DNA of 64,000 nucleotides from Salvator merianae (GCA_003586115.2 QVOM02000072.1:2694361-2758360); one strand, 5' to 3'. Shown: positions 44,280 to 56,426, counted from the stretch's first letter. The notes: generated from the letters alone by a model not told the origin. Numbers and translations: made by a program.

Positions 44280-45170
44280 GCAATTCCAAACAATCCCAAA
44301 ATTAGGATACCTCCACAAATTCAATTAGCCACTCAACAAGTTACAGGACTAAAAACACAAAGCAAAAGCCTTAAATATTTGGGAATAATAATTTCAAAAA
44401 AGCTTACTAAGATTAGTACCACTAATTATGGACCACTATTAGACCAAACCAGAAGAGACGTTATTAAATGGCCATTATGGTACTAGGGAGGATAGCAGGA
44501 GCAAAGATGAAAAATAATGCCCCAAAATATATTTTTTCAGTGTCTACTTATCAAGCCACAGGAGGAAATCTTACAAAAGATGAACAGACTACTAACTAGA
44601 TTTATTTTCAAGTCTAAAGATCCTAGACTACCCTGTGCATTAACTCAAAGACATTAAGAACTTGGGGAGTCCCAAATGTGGGTTTATATTACCACACATT
44701 TAGACTAAATCAAATAGATCAGTTCATTAAAGAGAAAGCACCTAAATGGACTCAGACAGAAACTGAAATTTTCCCGTAGTCTCTCCCTCATATTAATAAT
44801 ATTCAGAAGAAAAACTGTAAAATAAACAACCAATAATACATAACACTACACAATCATGGATACATTGGCAGAAAAAAATTATTCCCAGCCATGTCCCCAT
44901 TATTACCATTAAAATTTTATCAACAAGCAAAGCAAATCTTGTCAGCAGAACACTGGAATATGCTAAACCAGAATAATTTTATAATCATAAAATATTTTTA
45001 TGAAGAATACACTAAATAAAGTAGATCACAATAAACTTATATTAAAATTGAAACAGCATTACTGGCTGATAATCAGTTCACTATTGTTCATGTTGAAAGA
45101 CAATAAGTTGATACGAGCCATATTGAGACCTCTAGATATGGAAAAGTGATAAAGGGCACAGTGTGACATT
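44280..45170 (+). pseudogene. L1 ORF2 C-terminal region remnant (plus strand)
   Basis: Conceptual translation gives L1 landmarks: KYLGIIISKKLTK (about 44369), followed by a PLL...RRDVIKWP segment and MNRLLTRFIFKSKDPR (about 44580). KYLGI is a signature just after the L1 reverse-transcriptase core. Stops such as TAG near 44485 and several frame changes show it is dead. The 5' part including the polymerase core is absent. Confidence 0.75.
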
Positions 45171-46685
45171 GTAGATTTAATCCATATCAGAAGAGTACGA
45201 GGACTGAGTTCGTCGTCCAATCGTTCCCACATTTGCATTTTAACACGGACTCAATTCGGACTTGCTTGTTCTTGCACTGATGTTTCCTGTACTTGGCACA
45301 GGGAAACTGTACCTTTTCTACCTCCACCCCTCGCCAGATTCCCTTCCCCATACAGTCAGTGATTGGCTGCAGTCCCAACGTTCAAATCTTGACTTCATAG
45401 GGGTGGACAAGTCAGGCTCCACCCTCCATATGTCCCTGGTGCCAAATCAGAAGATGGATACACTTGGCAGCATTACTAGTCCTTTGCTATTTGCTCCTTC
45501 TCCCCCTCCGGCCTGTATCTGCATAAGCAGAATTTTAATACCAATGTACCGCACAATAAAGCTTCTTAAAGGTCAGATGGCGATTTCTGCTCCATTGCAA
45601 TTGCACTTTTGCACAATTGCACAATTTAAGAGTAGTGCAAAAGCACGGAGAGGTCTGTGAAGAGGGAGAAATATGGGGGGGGGGTGCTCCATTATCATGA
45701 TAGAGTAGTTAATGGCCAGCAAATGGACTCTGCCTCACCTCCCCCCAAGACATCCACAGGGGCATGTGTCCCACTATGTAGCTGTGTGGTGCCGATGGCA
45801 AAGTTGATACTGAGTGGGTTCTTTGTTGGGGCAAGAAGACTACACCCCCAAAGAGGTGCAGTGCGGCAAGGATATCAAACATGTCCGCCCCCTGAAAGTG
45901 TTCAAGATCAGGAGCTGCGTTTAACCTTCTCTCGCCTTGTCTTAATGATGTTGTTCTGCTGCCATGTTTTTGTGCTAAAGTAAGGGAAAGGGTCCCAGGA
46001 CTGCAGGGGAAGGGGGAGCAACCAGGAGCAAGGAATGCATTTTGGAACTGCCTTCTCCACCCAGCCCGCTGTTATCTCCAGCTGGCCGTGGTACCCTCCC
46101 TCCCTAGCATGCAGCCTGCAGTGAACCGTGTCACTGCCTCAAGTTGGCTGTAGCGCTGTGGCAGTTTCACACAAAACTGTAAGCTAGAAGGAGCTCTGCT
46201 TTTTGGTTTAAACAGCAGACGGAAGTGGAGGAAGCCTTTAATTTCTTCCTGGCAGTGCTGAATGGGAGATAAAGGAGGAGAAAGGACTGCAGATTGGCAA
46301 AGTAAAATGAAGGATGGCTTTCTTTTCTCCTGGCAGCGGTGGAAGGGGGAATAATGGAGGCAGAAGAAACTGCTGTGCTTCCTGCCCACACACCAAGTCT
46401 GTCACTGAATGGCAGGAAATGGGGAGCCCTCTCTCTGCACACCCCCCAAAAAGTATGGTCCATCCCAAATAGTTTCCTTCTGTGTTCTCACATCAGAAAG
46501 TAAAGCGGGCTAGCGATCTGGAATGGCTTGAGAACTCATGAAATCCAAATGCAAAGTAGTCCGGATTTCACCAATTTAGTCCAGAAAAATTACAGAAAGG
46601 CAAGATCATGTCAGGCCAGTGGGAACTGAAGACGGCCTGTAAATTAATTAAATGCCATGTTGGAACGTGCCCAAAGGGTTCTAAG
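45171..46685. other. no recognised feature
   Basis: GC-moderate sequence with frames of up to 132 codons on both strands and no domains. A G-run at about 45675-45684. Confidence 0.35.
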
Positions 46686-47798
46686 GGCCCAGTCACACCC
46701 CTCAAAAAAATCCATTTCAGACTGTCTGATGTACTGAGATCACAAAATGATAGGTCACATTTTTAATGAATTAATCCTTGCTGAGACCACCTTGCTGCTC
46801 TCCCTGGCTTTAGCCTCAGTAAAAGAAGACTATTTGGGGTGCGTTGTGGGTGAGCAGAGGGACTGTTCCATTTCCCTCTTGCCCAATGCGGTATCTTGTC
46901 TCCCACTGACTTCCAGTTCCTCTTCCTTGCTTCAGTCCACTCTTCTTCCTCTTCACTTCCCCACTAAGCCTCCATTTTGTATTATTTTGCAAAGTAAGAA
47001 AAGCGCAAATGCAGAGATAGGGGACTTCCCTCCTACAACACTGACGTTTTGCTCTCAAGCAACTGTAACATTTCCATTCGTCCCTCCTGGCTTGCTCACC
47101 TGCCTGCCTCTGCCTTTAATCCAGCTTTTCACCTCTCCTCCCTGACTTCGAGACTCCTGAAGCGGTCTCCCCACCAAGACAGGCAACTAAGGGAGGGTAA
47201 ATAAATTTGATTGAGATTGATTGGTTGGTAACTGTGAACAATTTCGTCTCTCTCAATGTTGGGGGGGTAGGGTGGGAAGAGACAGTGCTCCAACGTCCGT
47301 GCCTGTGACCCCCATTATAACACCGCTTCTCCTACACTCTTTGCTCCAATTTGAACAAATCTCATCTGGAAAAAAGTACTCCTATTTTTTTAATTGCCCC
47401 CCACACCAGACCTTCCCCTATTTTAACCCTGGAAGGGGGTTAAATGGAGGCTTAACAGGGAAGAAGGGAAAAGGAAGAACAGTGGACTGGGACAAGGAAG
47501 AGGAACTGGAAGTGAGCCGGGGACAATGGCATCACCCCTCTAGGACACCTACAAGATCTAGCACTCAGCAAGAGGGAAATGGAACCATCCCTCTGCCCGC
47601 CCCAAATAGCCTTCTTTCAATCATACCTTAAAAAATTAAAATGAACTAGGTGAAACATCCTGAGTGCTGACATAATCCAGTTAAAGGATTTCCTGGCACA
47701 ATAGTCCACAAAAGGTATGGAAATGGATATGAGGGGTGTGGACTCTGAGAGGACAAGAAGGACTGAAGCAGCTGTAAAGTTTAAGTGTGACCAGGGCC
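46686..47798. mobile_element. foldback DNA element with long inverted arms
   Basis: Ends GGCCCAGTCACACC and GTGTGACCAGGGCC. Within, about 46826-46985 is the inverse of about 47433-47615: CTATTTGGGGTGCG, GAGGGACTGTTCC and CAGTTCCTCTTCCTTG pair with CAAGGAAGAGGAACTGG, GGAACCATCCCTC and CGCCCCAAATAG. The arms explain the mirror frames seen on both strands. No transposase. Confidence 0.75.
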
Positions 47799-47989
47799 AA
47801 AGAAGAATCAAAAGGCCGTTGCCTCAGAAAAATTTATAAAATCATCTGAAGGGAGTGAAAATATAATGGGAACAAGATTTAAAGAAGGAAATACCTGAAA
47901 AAATGCATAAAAATAACAGAAAATAAACTCAATTTTAACTGTTAATATTAAAGAGACTTGTACAAAATTACTTTACAGATGGTTTCTTA

Positions 47990-48690
47990 CCCCAATATAT
48001 ATTTTCAGGATTACAAAATCATACGTTTAAAGTGGGAAAGGCTGCCAGTGCAGGCATTCTGGGGGAAAATATAGCAAGAAATGGCAAAGATACTACATTA
48101 TCCTGTGACCCTGACGCCTAAGATAGGCCTATTACAAATATTTGATCATTCAAGCAGAGAGCTGGAGAAAAATAAAGATTCATTCATTTCCTATTGTATT
48201 CTTCACAGACAGTAATTGCCCAATATTGGAAACTGGCTGAGAAACTAACATTGCCAAAATAGTATAAAAAACTATGGAAAACAGCAGTAAAAGAATACAT
48301 CATGGTACAAAAATTAAAAATGGAAGGAAACATGAACAAGGATGGATTCAGCAAAACATGGAAACAGCTTACAGAAGTTCTACCAAAGTTAAGAAGTGAA
48401 TATGTACCATCTGTAACTGCCCTCTCATTTTGGTCCTAAGACGAATTGAAGCCGAGTGGTATTAACACTTGCAACAGTTTATTTTAGGTGAACAAAATCA
48501 TATATTAGATAAGAAGTGCACATATAGTTAAACCAGATGAAGTACAAGCAATGCACAAATTTTTTATAATTATTTGGTACACCCTTTTTATTTTTTCTTC
48601 TCACGCTGCATTTGTACATATAGTACGAGGAAAACAAATTATAATATTTTGATTTAATTTTGTTTTTAAAAAACAGGATTCTGAATGCTC
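47990..48690 (+). pseudogene. L1 ORF2 extreme C-terminus remnant
   Basis: TVIAQYWKLAEKLTLPK (about 48210) is followed by KLWKTAVKEYIMVQKLK and FSKTWKQLTEVL. This is the order of the L1 ORF2 tail (AQYWK..., helical region, TWxxL). It ends at about 48438, with an AT-rich 3' region to about 48690. A separate truncated copy from 44280-45170. Confidence 0.75.
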
Positions 48691-49123
48691 AGAATGACAC
48701 AACACAATATACATTTTATTTTGTTACTATTTAATATATATATATTATAATAGACTCAAGACCAAACATTACAGAACAAGGAGAAAGAAATATCCTTCTT
48801 TGTTGCTTCTTAGGCAAAACCTTCTACAATTACCTCTGAAAATTACTGTGTCATTTTACCAATCTCTTCTACAGCTGTTTACAGGTTGTCAAAACTAGTA
48901 AAGAAAGAGACAGGAATCTCCTCAGAAAAAGCACATACTCTCTCCCTTCCTTTCTCCCAGGAAAATGGAGGGGACAAAACAAAAAGCCCCCAATAAGTTA
49001 ATCTCCTGCCTGTGGTGTCTTTGTCACTAATGACATCAGACATGCACATTAAGAAAATACGCAGAGCCATCCCTTACTCCTGCCATTTCTACAGTATTCA
49101 AGAAAACACAAAGTCATAACTGT
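48691..49123. other. no recognised feature
   Basis: AT-rich, includes a (TA)n stretch near 48734-48746. Confidence 0.35.
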
Positions 49124-49470
49124 TAGCGGTGTGCAAATTTCAATTCGCATTTGAAAATTCATAGTAAATTTCATTTTCACAAATTTTCACATTGAAATGG
49201 AAATGACTTTTTTTTTTGCATTTACAGTTTTTGATTGAAAACAAAAAAGTCTACTTTTGCAAAAACAAAATTTGTTGAATTTTTGCATTTTTTGCAATGT
49301 TTAAACCATGAAAATGGCATTTTCAATGGCCTTGCCAATGGGAAAACAATGGGAAAAATGTGAAAATTAATGAGAAAAATGCTTTTTTCAACAACATTTG
49401 CTGACAAAGCAATAATGCAGATTTTCATTCAAAAATGAATCGAAAATGAATGTTTTTGTGCACATCCCTA
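49124..49470. mobile_element. hAT-like non-autonomous element (AT-rich), copy 3
   Basis: Left end TAGCGGTGTGCAAATTTC; right end TTTTTGTGCACATCCCTA. The flanking octamers ATAACTGT and ATAAGTAT agree at 6 of 8 positions, as expected for an old hAT duplication. The interior carries TTTTGCATTTTTTGCAATG and CATGAAAATGGCATTTTCAATGG, similar to 23173-23513. Confidence 0.8.
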
Positions 49471-50151
49471 ATAAGTATAGCATTTATTAAAACAGAGCCA
49501 GGGGAAGGTGGGAAGCTTCCTAAGTAAGGATGTACCTGCTACAGGGAAGAAACTTAATAAGACATCTAAAGCCATTAAACAAATTTAACAAAATCCTACT
49601 TACTTTCAGTTGTATCTACCAGTTATATTGCTTTGCTATACTTCTACCAGTGGATTTTTTTTTAAATGGAAAGTTCTTCACCATTATTTCTTTGCCTTTA
49701 CTGGTAACTCATGCTTGGATTCACGAAGGACTCGTTTCACTCTGAACAGTGATGGGGTGATTATTGCAAGTGGTCTCTCTAGCTGAGTTGATCCCCTTCC
49801 AACTCCTGTCATACACATTGGAAGCTACCTGGGTGATAAACCTCTGGTTCAAAGGAAAGGTAAACTCCAAATACTAGGGATAAAAAGCTTAGCTCTTCGG
49901 ATAAGGATCAGAACTCTCCTTGACTCACCTGGATGTGGCATAAAAGGGTAGAAGCCAAGAAGAAATCTCAGGCTGCATCCACATAGTCAAAATTCAGAGT
50001 CATCCAGACAGTTGGGAGGCCAGGTAAACAACTTCTTCTGCCCAGTTTCACTCCCCAAAGTTCCCAGAGGAGCATCAAAGGCCTGATTTAAGAACTCTTA
50101 GGCCAGCTTGATTGCTAGATTCAACCCCAACCTACCATGTAAATGCACACT
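49471..50151. other. no recognised feature
   Basis: Unremarkable sequence; AGGCTGCATCCACATAGTC at 49970 resembles a stray MITE terminus. Confidence 0.3.
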
Positions 50152-50610
50152 CAGGCCCTTTCCATACTCCCGCCACCACCACCTTTATTCCAGGACAGGG
50201 TGGATGCAGTGTCCTGGAAGACGTAATCTGTTCTACATTGGAGTGGGATAGAATTGTTCACACTCAAGATGACCAGTTGCACTCCAGGCTCAACTGCTGG
50301 CTCCAAAGAATTTTCAGAGGCAGCGCCAATCCTCCGAAGGCCAAGAACTTTGTTCCTGGCTGTCAGTGTTTCTGGGAGGGCACTTTTGGATGACACCACT
50401 TCTGGCAGCACTTCCTGGAGCACCACCAGAAAGGGTCCCCGATGGTATACTGGACCACCAGAGTGTGCCACCCACACGTCCTCATGGTCTGTTATACCAG
50501 AAGAGGTCCTCTTGTAGACCTCTTTGAAAAGGTCTACCAGTGAACCAGTATAGGGTGCACCCTATCCCAGTCCATAGTCCAATCCAAAGTGAACAGGCCA
50601 TACCAAGGGG
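50152..50610. mobile_element. family K DNA element, opposite orientation to 29856-30345
   Basis: AGGCCCTTTCCATACTCC at the left and CCAAAGTGAACAGGCC at the right. GACACCACTTCTGGCAGC and CACTTCCTGGAGCACCACC are the inverse of landmarks at 30110-30150. GAGGTCCTCTTGTAGACCTC forms a small internal hairpin. Confidence 0.55.
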
Positions 50611-50660
50611 GGTGGGACCTACACTGTTCTGCACTAGTATGCAGACAGCAAGCCCCTAGC

Positions 50661-51587
50661 CCATTTCAGGCCAGTCCTTGCTCCGGTTCACCAAAGAGTG
50701 CAAAAAGGGCTACAGTGGTCAGGAGATGAATCTTCAGCCAGAAACACAGCTGCAGTTGCTGCAGGGCATGATACTGCTGGCACTTCCAGACGCTCGAGAT
50801 GAGAACAAAACACCTTCTTTAAGAATGTTTTGTTCCAGCATTTCAGCTGCATTTTTAGTGACTGTTTTTCAGCAGCTTTGTTTTGGGCACTACCACTGCT
50901 GTCCTCTTTTCCTTCCTCTTCTTTCTTTTTTTATTGACTTTTTCTTTGGGTTAGGGATGGACTCAGCTGCAGCCGTCTCTTTCTTAATTGTTCCCAGCTG
51001 GGATGGTTTCTGCCAAAGAAGAACCCAGATCTCCAGCTCCACAGCCTCTAAGGAACAGTAACATGGATCCTGGATGACCTGCATCATTTTGACCAGTTGG
51101 GAGAATCTAAAAAAATGAAAGATAAATAAAATCTCCAGATTGGCCAGTTCTTTCACAGTGTCTCTAAGATTCCACTCCAATGGGAACAGGGAATGCTCTC
51201 ATTAGGAACTGGGAATTTGCAACGGTTGCCTCACTGCTCCCTAGAAGTGGAATGCTTAGACCTTTCTGAGTATTTTATTGGAACAGCCAACTTTTATGGT
51301 TGCTCTGAAGGACAGTGCTGAGGCTTTTGCAGTTTGTTCCAGCCTCACATCCCTATTCCATTTGTTCTTGAGCATATATGGGAACATCTAAGTTACTTGT
51401 ACTCCAAAGGGCCATGTGAGTTTCCCAGTAAGTGACAGGCCTCCTGAACTGTATCCTCTACGTTAAATTTTTTCTTATGAGCAAACCAATTGAGAACTGT
51501 AATGTTGAAATGGGGGATGGTTTCTAATACAGCTTGCAATATTGTAATGACACCCAAGCACCACGCATGTGCTTCAGAGCCTAATCT
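50661..51587. other. unassigned; modest open frame
   Basis: A 127-codon plus-strand frame (50678-51061) follows a pyrimidine-rich CCCATTTCAG and starts protein-like, but continues into hydrophobic and low-complexity sequence without a splice donor. A lysine-rich minus-strand frame (50890-51180) overlaps it. Neither is recognised. Confidence 0.25.
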
Positions 51588-52393
51588 GAGGGTGTGTTCA
51601 GACAGCCTATTTAGTCACCTTCTGAGCGCATCTAAGCCGGGGAGTCCATAAAAGCCTTAACTGGAAGTCATCCATGGCTGCCTGGGTTGACTCTTCCATA
51701 TTCAGCTTTTTAGTGTTTTCGGGTCACCTTAGTGAGCACCTCAACCAATCAGAGTCCTGCAGGAACCCATGGGGCAATAATACAGGAAGGGAGGGGCACA
51801 GCGAGCTCTTGCTGGCAAGGGGACACTTTTCAAACTCCCTGCCTTCTATACATAAAAAAAGATTTTAGTAGCAAGATATGGGAGAGAGCACCTCATTACT
51901 AAAGTCCAGAGTGCTTTCTTTAATTACAGAGGGCAGGGGCTTTGAAAAATTTCCCTGTGCCAACAAATCTCTCCCTTTGCTCTTAGTAAAAAGCTTCAGT
52001 TCAGATGAGGCATCACTACTTCCTGCCTTTCTGCTGAAGCAGTTTCCAAGACCCTAACTGCCAGGATTTTTCTCTTTCCAAAGGAAACATTAAGTCTCTC
52101 TCTGCCCTCTGCTCTGATTCCCTGAGGCACTGGGGAAGAGGGGAGACTTGACAGTTTTCTTTAGAAAGAGAAAAACCCCTAGCAGTTAAGGAGTTAAGAA
52201 CTTGGAAACTGCTTCAGCGGAGAGGCAGGGAGTGGCCAATCAGTGAGCAGTACCCTTTGCAGGCTGTGATGTTAGATGGCTTGAATTGCCTCATTGGGTA
52301 AGTGTGTGTGGAAGGCTTTTTTCCTGTGCGCCAAGAATTATTTGCTCCTTTTATGCAGGTGATTTTAAAAATCGCTAGTCTGAACACACCCTG
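51588..52393. mobile_element. family M DNA element, copy 1
   Basis: TIR GAGGGTGTGTTCAGAC / GTCTGAACACACCCTG. An internal inverted repeat pairs GAAGCAGTTTCCAAG...TTTTTCTCTTT (52033-52075) with AAAGAGAAAAAC...CTTGGAAACTGCTTC (52165-52217). Landmarks CAATCAGAGTCCTGCAGG and CAGCGAGCTCTTGCTGGC recur at 56350-56445. No target duplication seen. Confidence 0.75.
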
Positions 52394-53932
52394 AGACTTC
52401 TTATTAACTAGAGGTGCTCCCAGACGTCACACTATTTTTTCATTATTTTTGGAAAATCTGGGATTATCTGCTCATGGTATTGTCATCCAAACAGACCATT
52501 ACAATACCAGGTGATTGCATGCCATCCTGGGAATTAATATGGCCAGGAATAGCACAGGATCTGTATGGAAGGACATATTTTAATATAATCTCCATGGACA
52601 GAGGCTGACTGCAGTCCACACACACAAATATAGTGTAGTTTCTGCTCTACAAATAATCATTCTAAGACATTCTGTAAATTCAGTTTATTTTAGGAAAACA
52701 AACAAAAGCTGCCCTTATAATATTTTTAGGTATCAGCACATTTTCCTTCTTCCTTCTTTTTCCTGAAGTCAGTGCTATGTGCTGAGTAATTTCTTGATTT
52801 ATTTGTATATGAGGCGGAAACAAGGCAAATGAAGAAAAACAATCTGAAAGAACTATGTCTTTATGGACAAATGGAATGTATTTTGTCTTTAAAGTTTAAA
52901 CAAAGGGCGATGGTTGGAAGCAAGTTATTAAATTTACTTTTCAGTCAGTCTCCTTGAGCAAAAATATATGCAACACTTTTTATAGATTTTAGACTTGCAA
53001 AACAGGATTGTTTCTATGATTTGATTAGACAATTGTCCTAGAATTTTTATAGACTCTACGTTTTCCCAGCCCTATATGTGGTCATATAGTCTATTGCTCA
53101 TTAGTTGCTACTTATGGACACTTTTGAGTCAGAAACTGACGTTTTTTAGTATTGACTGGGTTATTTTTTTCTTCTTATGCGACATTAAATTAAAAGGGAC
53201 ATACTTACGAGCAAATGGTCACAGGATTGCACTGTCAATTTGGTTAAAATATAACCAAGGAAGGGTCATAATTAGGGTAGCCAGACAAAACTCCTTCATC
53301 ATTAATATTTTTGTAGAAAAAAATATTTATATTTTATTAAAGAGAGGAAGCCATATCCTCTCTTTTCCCTGCCTGCCACAGTCATGATCCAGCTTCCAAG
53401 AAAAACAGTGATAGAACTGTAGCACCTCTCTCATAATTTTATGAAATAAACATTTGTTATGAGAAATGACAGCATAGCATGCACCACTGAGAAGAACAGG
53501 AGGAAAAGGGCAAATAATCAATATGATGGAGGGGGAGCAAATTAGCTTCCTCTCACACCCAGCAGTCTACAAGATCAAGTGCAAATCTGGTTCTGTTTAC
53601 TTGTAATCTCTGACCATCAGGTTTAAAAAAGCAACAAGAAGCTGTCGGATTCGAGACATATTCAAAGGCTGTTATTAAAGTCAGTCGATACCCAGAATGT
53701 TTATATCGGTTTAAACAAAGAAGGGCTTGCTTTGAATAAAATTGAAAAGGAATTTGTACCATATTTTAATAGGCAGACGGCCTCAGTTGCCATCACAACA
53801 TTTCACAAAAACCTCAGGGAGAAATTTGAGGTTCAGAGAACTACTGCTGACTAGCTTCCCAGATTTACATACACCAAGAGAGCTGGCTCTGAAAAAACTT
53901 CAGTGGGGTTCCTAATACCTTCTTGTTGTTTG
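52394..53932. other. no recognised repeat or gene
   Basis: Mostly AT-rich. About 53560-53830 is complex and non-repetitive in appearance. Frames such as 53076-53387 (103 codons) are AT-driven and have no domain. Confidence 0.3.
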
Positions 53933-54104
53933 GTCTTGTCAAGTCAGAGTCCACTCTAATGACTACACGGACATCTCTATGCGCTTTTCTTCACAGATAC
54001 AGAAGTGGTTTACCATTGCCTTATTTCAGGGAGGTGCTGGGAACTGAACCTATAATCCCCCACTTTCCAAAGAGTTGCTTTACCACTGAGTTATAGTTAA
54101 TCCC
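53933..54104 (-). mobile_element. tRNA-derived SINE, copy 2
   Basis: Minus-strand head TAACTCAGTGGTAAAGCAAC (A-box-like) and ATAGGTTCAGTTCCCAGC (B-box-like); body AAGGCAATGGTAAACCAC and AGAGTGGACTCTGACTTG. Same family as 3110-3299. Confidence 0.8.
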
Positions 54105-54120
54105 TTTCCAATATATTCAG

Positions 54121-54328
54121 TTGTTGTTGTTGCTGCTATGGTTATGGTTGTTGGGTACCACTGAGTCATGGCCGACTTCCAATTGACTGCATGGGCACCT
54201 CTATGCAGTATTTTTTGCAAAGATACAACAGTGGTTTGCCATTACCTACTTCTGGGTAGGGGCTGGGGATCAAATTGGCAACTCTTTGCTTTCCAGGCAG
54301 TTTGCTTTGCCACTGAGTTACAGCCACT
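54121..54328 (-). mobile_element. tRNA-derived SINE, copy 3
   Basis: Minus-strand head GGCTGTAACTCAGTGGCAAAG and TGCCAATTTGATCCCCAGCC; body GGTAATGGCAAACCACTG and CGGCCATGACTCAGTGG. It ends in (CAA)n, the T-rich run at 54121-54133 on the plus strand. Only 16 bp from the previous SINE and in the same orientation. Confidence 0.85.
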
Positions 54329-55105
54329 CCCAACACATACAATATAATGGATGTATTCTTGTCTCTAACGCCATCTTTCAACTGTATGAATATGGCTGAT
54401 GTGTGTAATAAGGAAGGAGGTAATCAATTGATTGAAATTAAAATAATTCCATGATACATGACAGTTTAATGAACGTGAACAAATATTTCCATATTATGGT
54501 GGCAAATTTCTGCAGTTCAGGGCTACTATGTTGAGTTGTCCAGCAAATCTTTCCGTTCCTTTGAACAGATATAATATTGTGCATTGCATCAGGTGTTACC
54601 AATTACATTTTTTGTTTAGAAAACAACTTTATTTTGCCTTAATGGAATATGATAAATGGATCTTAAATATCAGTGTGACTATACTGTACAGACAATGGAA
54701 AACAATCTTTCTTTACTATCATGCAGAGTGACAACAAAACTAACACAGATAGATATAGTAGACTATTGCATTTAGTCTCTTTTTATTCTGGAAAGCAACA
54801 CATAAACTCCTGGAAGATGACATTATCTAGTCAAGTCCTTAATGTAAACAGTTACCTGTGTAAATATCAAAAAGGAATAAATAATCTCTACAATGCTTGT
54901 AGACAGTTTCCTGGTACATAGTCCTCAGGCCAGTTCAAAGGTAGAGAGGGAACTGATTCCAGTTTTCCATCTGAAATAAATTTAACCATTTGCCTATTTC
55001 CTTTTTAATTATTTTGCAATATATATATTTACTGTGTTTTTGTGGCACATTTGTACTACTTTATTACTGCTCCTAATCAACTAGCTAGTACTTAATTTAT
55101 ACATG
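54329..55105. other. no recognised feature
   Basis: AT-rich. Short frames only. Confidence 0.35.
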
Positions 55106-55177
55106 AAGATTTTATATTAGATTTTATATTAGATTTTATATTATATTATATTTATTAGATTAGATTAGATTAGATTT
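55106..55177. repeat. AT-rich tandem repeat
   Basis: GATTTTATATTA repeated about three times, grading into (ATTAG)n. Confidence 0.85.
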
Positions 55178-55572
55178 GTTTTTTTGTTTTTTATGGCTTC
55201 ATGTCCCCCCAGAACCCCCACATGTCCCATGGGGTGTGGCCCCAATATAGAGATTTGTGAGCTAATGAAAGGACTCATGTATGTTTGGTGAATTGTAAAA
55301 TAAATGCCAACTATTTATGTTCAGTGCGCCAATGCCGAGATCTTTCATGTCAGATGACTGAATCTGCCAGAGAGAGCTTCATCGCACCCTACACAGTTTC
55401 TAGCTGCAATAATCTTTGTAGCTTCTGAAAGCAGAGCATTTCAGGATTGGGAAAGGAGCAGTGCTCTGATGCTACCCAAAAATTGCCCAAATTCACATAA
55501 GCCTTAAATCCTTTTTACCCTTCACTGGTCACAGTGCATCCCATAAAGCCATTTTAGGCTTTGGGACACTTT
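55178..55572. other. no recognised feature
   Basis: No repeat or coding signal recognised. Confidence 0.35.
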
Positions 55573-55621
55573 GAGGGTGTGTTTAGACTAGCTATTTCAG
55601 TCACCTTCTGGATGAATTTGA

Positions 55622-56240
55622 CCCTGGAGGGCCAAACTTGTGGAACTGGAGAAGGTGCAAAAAAGGGCAACCAGAATGTTCAAGGGGTTGGAACACCTTC
55701 CTTATGAAATCAGGCTGCAACGCCTTGGCTTCTTCAGCCTTAAAAAGTGGCATTTAAGAGGAGACCTGATTGAGGTATATAAAATCATGCACAGTATGGA
55801 TAGGGTGGACAGAGATAAGTTTTTTTCTCTATCACACAACACTAGGACCAGGGGGCACTCTCTGAAGCTGATGGGTAGGAGAGTTAGGAACGACAAGGGA
55901 AAGTATTTTTTCACCAGGAGGGTCATCAGTCTATGGGATTCATTACCAGAAGAGGTGGTGACAGCCAACAGCCTGTATGGCTTTAACAAAGGATTGGGCA
56001 GATTCGTGGAGGTCAAACGTATCAATGGCTACTAGAACGGATGCCTAGGTACTGCCTCCAGGCTGGAAAGACAGGCAGGATGTCTGTAAAACCATTTGCA
56101 GGGAGTCAAGAGCAGGTGAAGGTTTTGCCTTTTATTCTGTTTAAGAATGCCCAGAAGCAATTGGTGGGCCACTGTGTGAAACAGATTGCTGGACTAGATG
56201 GGCCGTGGCCTGATCCAGCAAGGCTTCTCTTATGTTCTTA
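55622..56240 (+). mobile_element. CR1-type LINE, 5'-truncated copy with ORF2 tail and 3' UTR
   Basis: Contains the ORF2 C-terminus (55640-56035), then a ~200-bp 3' UTR: GGTACTGCCTCCAGGCTGG, GCAGGGAGTCAAGAGCAGG, AATGCCCAGAAGCAATTGG, GGGCCGTGGCCTGATCC. It ends CTTATGTTCTTA, the start of an 8-bp terminal repeat characteristic of CR1. This copy serves as reference for the tails at 15119, 17210, 23074 and 31341. Confidence 0.9.
55640..56035 (+). pseudogene. CR1 ORF2 C-terminal fragment, frame still open
   Basis: 131 codons remain open to a TAG stop. The first codon is GTG, so this is the inside of a longer ORF and not a start. Landmarks in order: VQKRATRMFKGLEHLPYE, RLGFFSLKKWHLRGDLIEV, a TRTRGHSLKLMGRRVRND stretch, KYFFTRRVISLWDSLPEEVV and a final INGY. 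This is the conserved region after the reverse-transcriptase domain in CR1/L2-type LINEs (the FSLxxRRLRGDLIxxYK and RTRG...FFTxRVxxxWNxLPxEVV signature). The polymerase and endonuclease domains are missing, so it has no function on its own. The intact frame suggests a fairly young copy or chance. Confidence 0.9.
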
Positions 56241-56397
56241 AACAGGAAATAAGAAAATTCGTCTTATCCCACCTCCAAGCCTGTAATGAGGCGACTCTTC
56301 AACAGCCAGGAGAAAAGAGCTCTTGGGGTGCCTTAGAGCTGAGCAAGAAGTGCTTCCACCAATCACAGCCTTGAAGGAACCCATCGTACAATCAGAC

Positions 56398-56426
56398 AGG
56401 GAGGGAGGGAGGGAGGGAGGGAGGGG
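56398..56426. repeat. (GGGA)n microsatellite
   Basis: About seven GGGA units inside the family M element. Confidence 0.9.

Noticed and set aside
50678..51061. 127-codon plus-strand frame after a pyrimidine-rich CAG
   Set aside because: It begins protein-like but passes into hydrophobic low-complexity sequence without a splice donor, and begins at the edge of a family K element. Kept only as an unassigned region.
54121..54328. tRNA gene
   Set aside because: The tRNA-like head is diverged, cannot form a good cloverleaf by eye, and is followed by a SINE body and (CAA)n tail.
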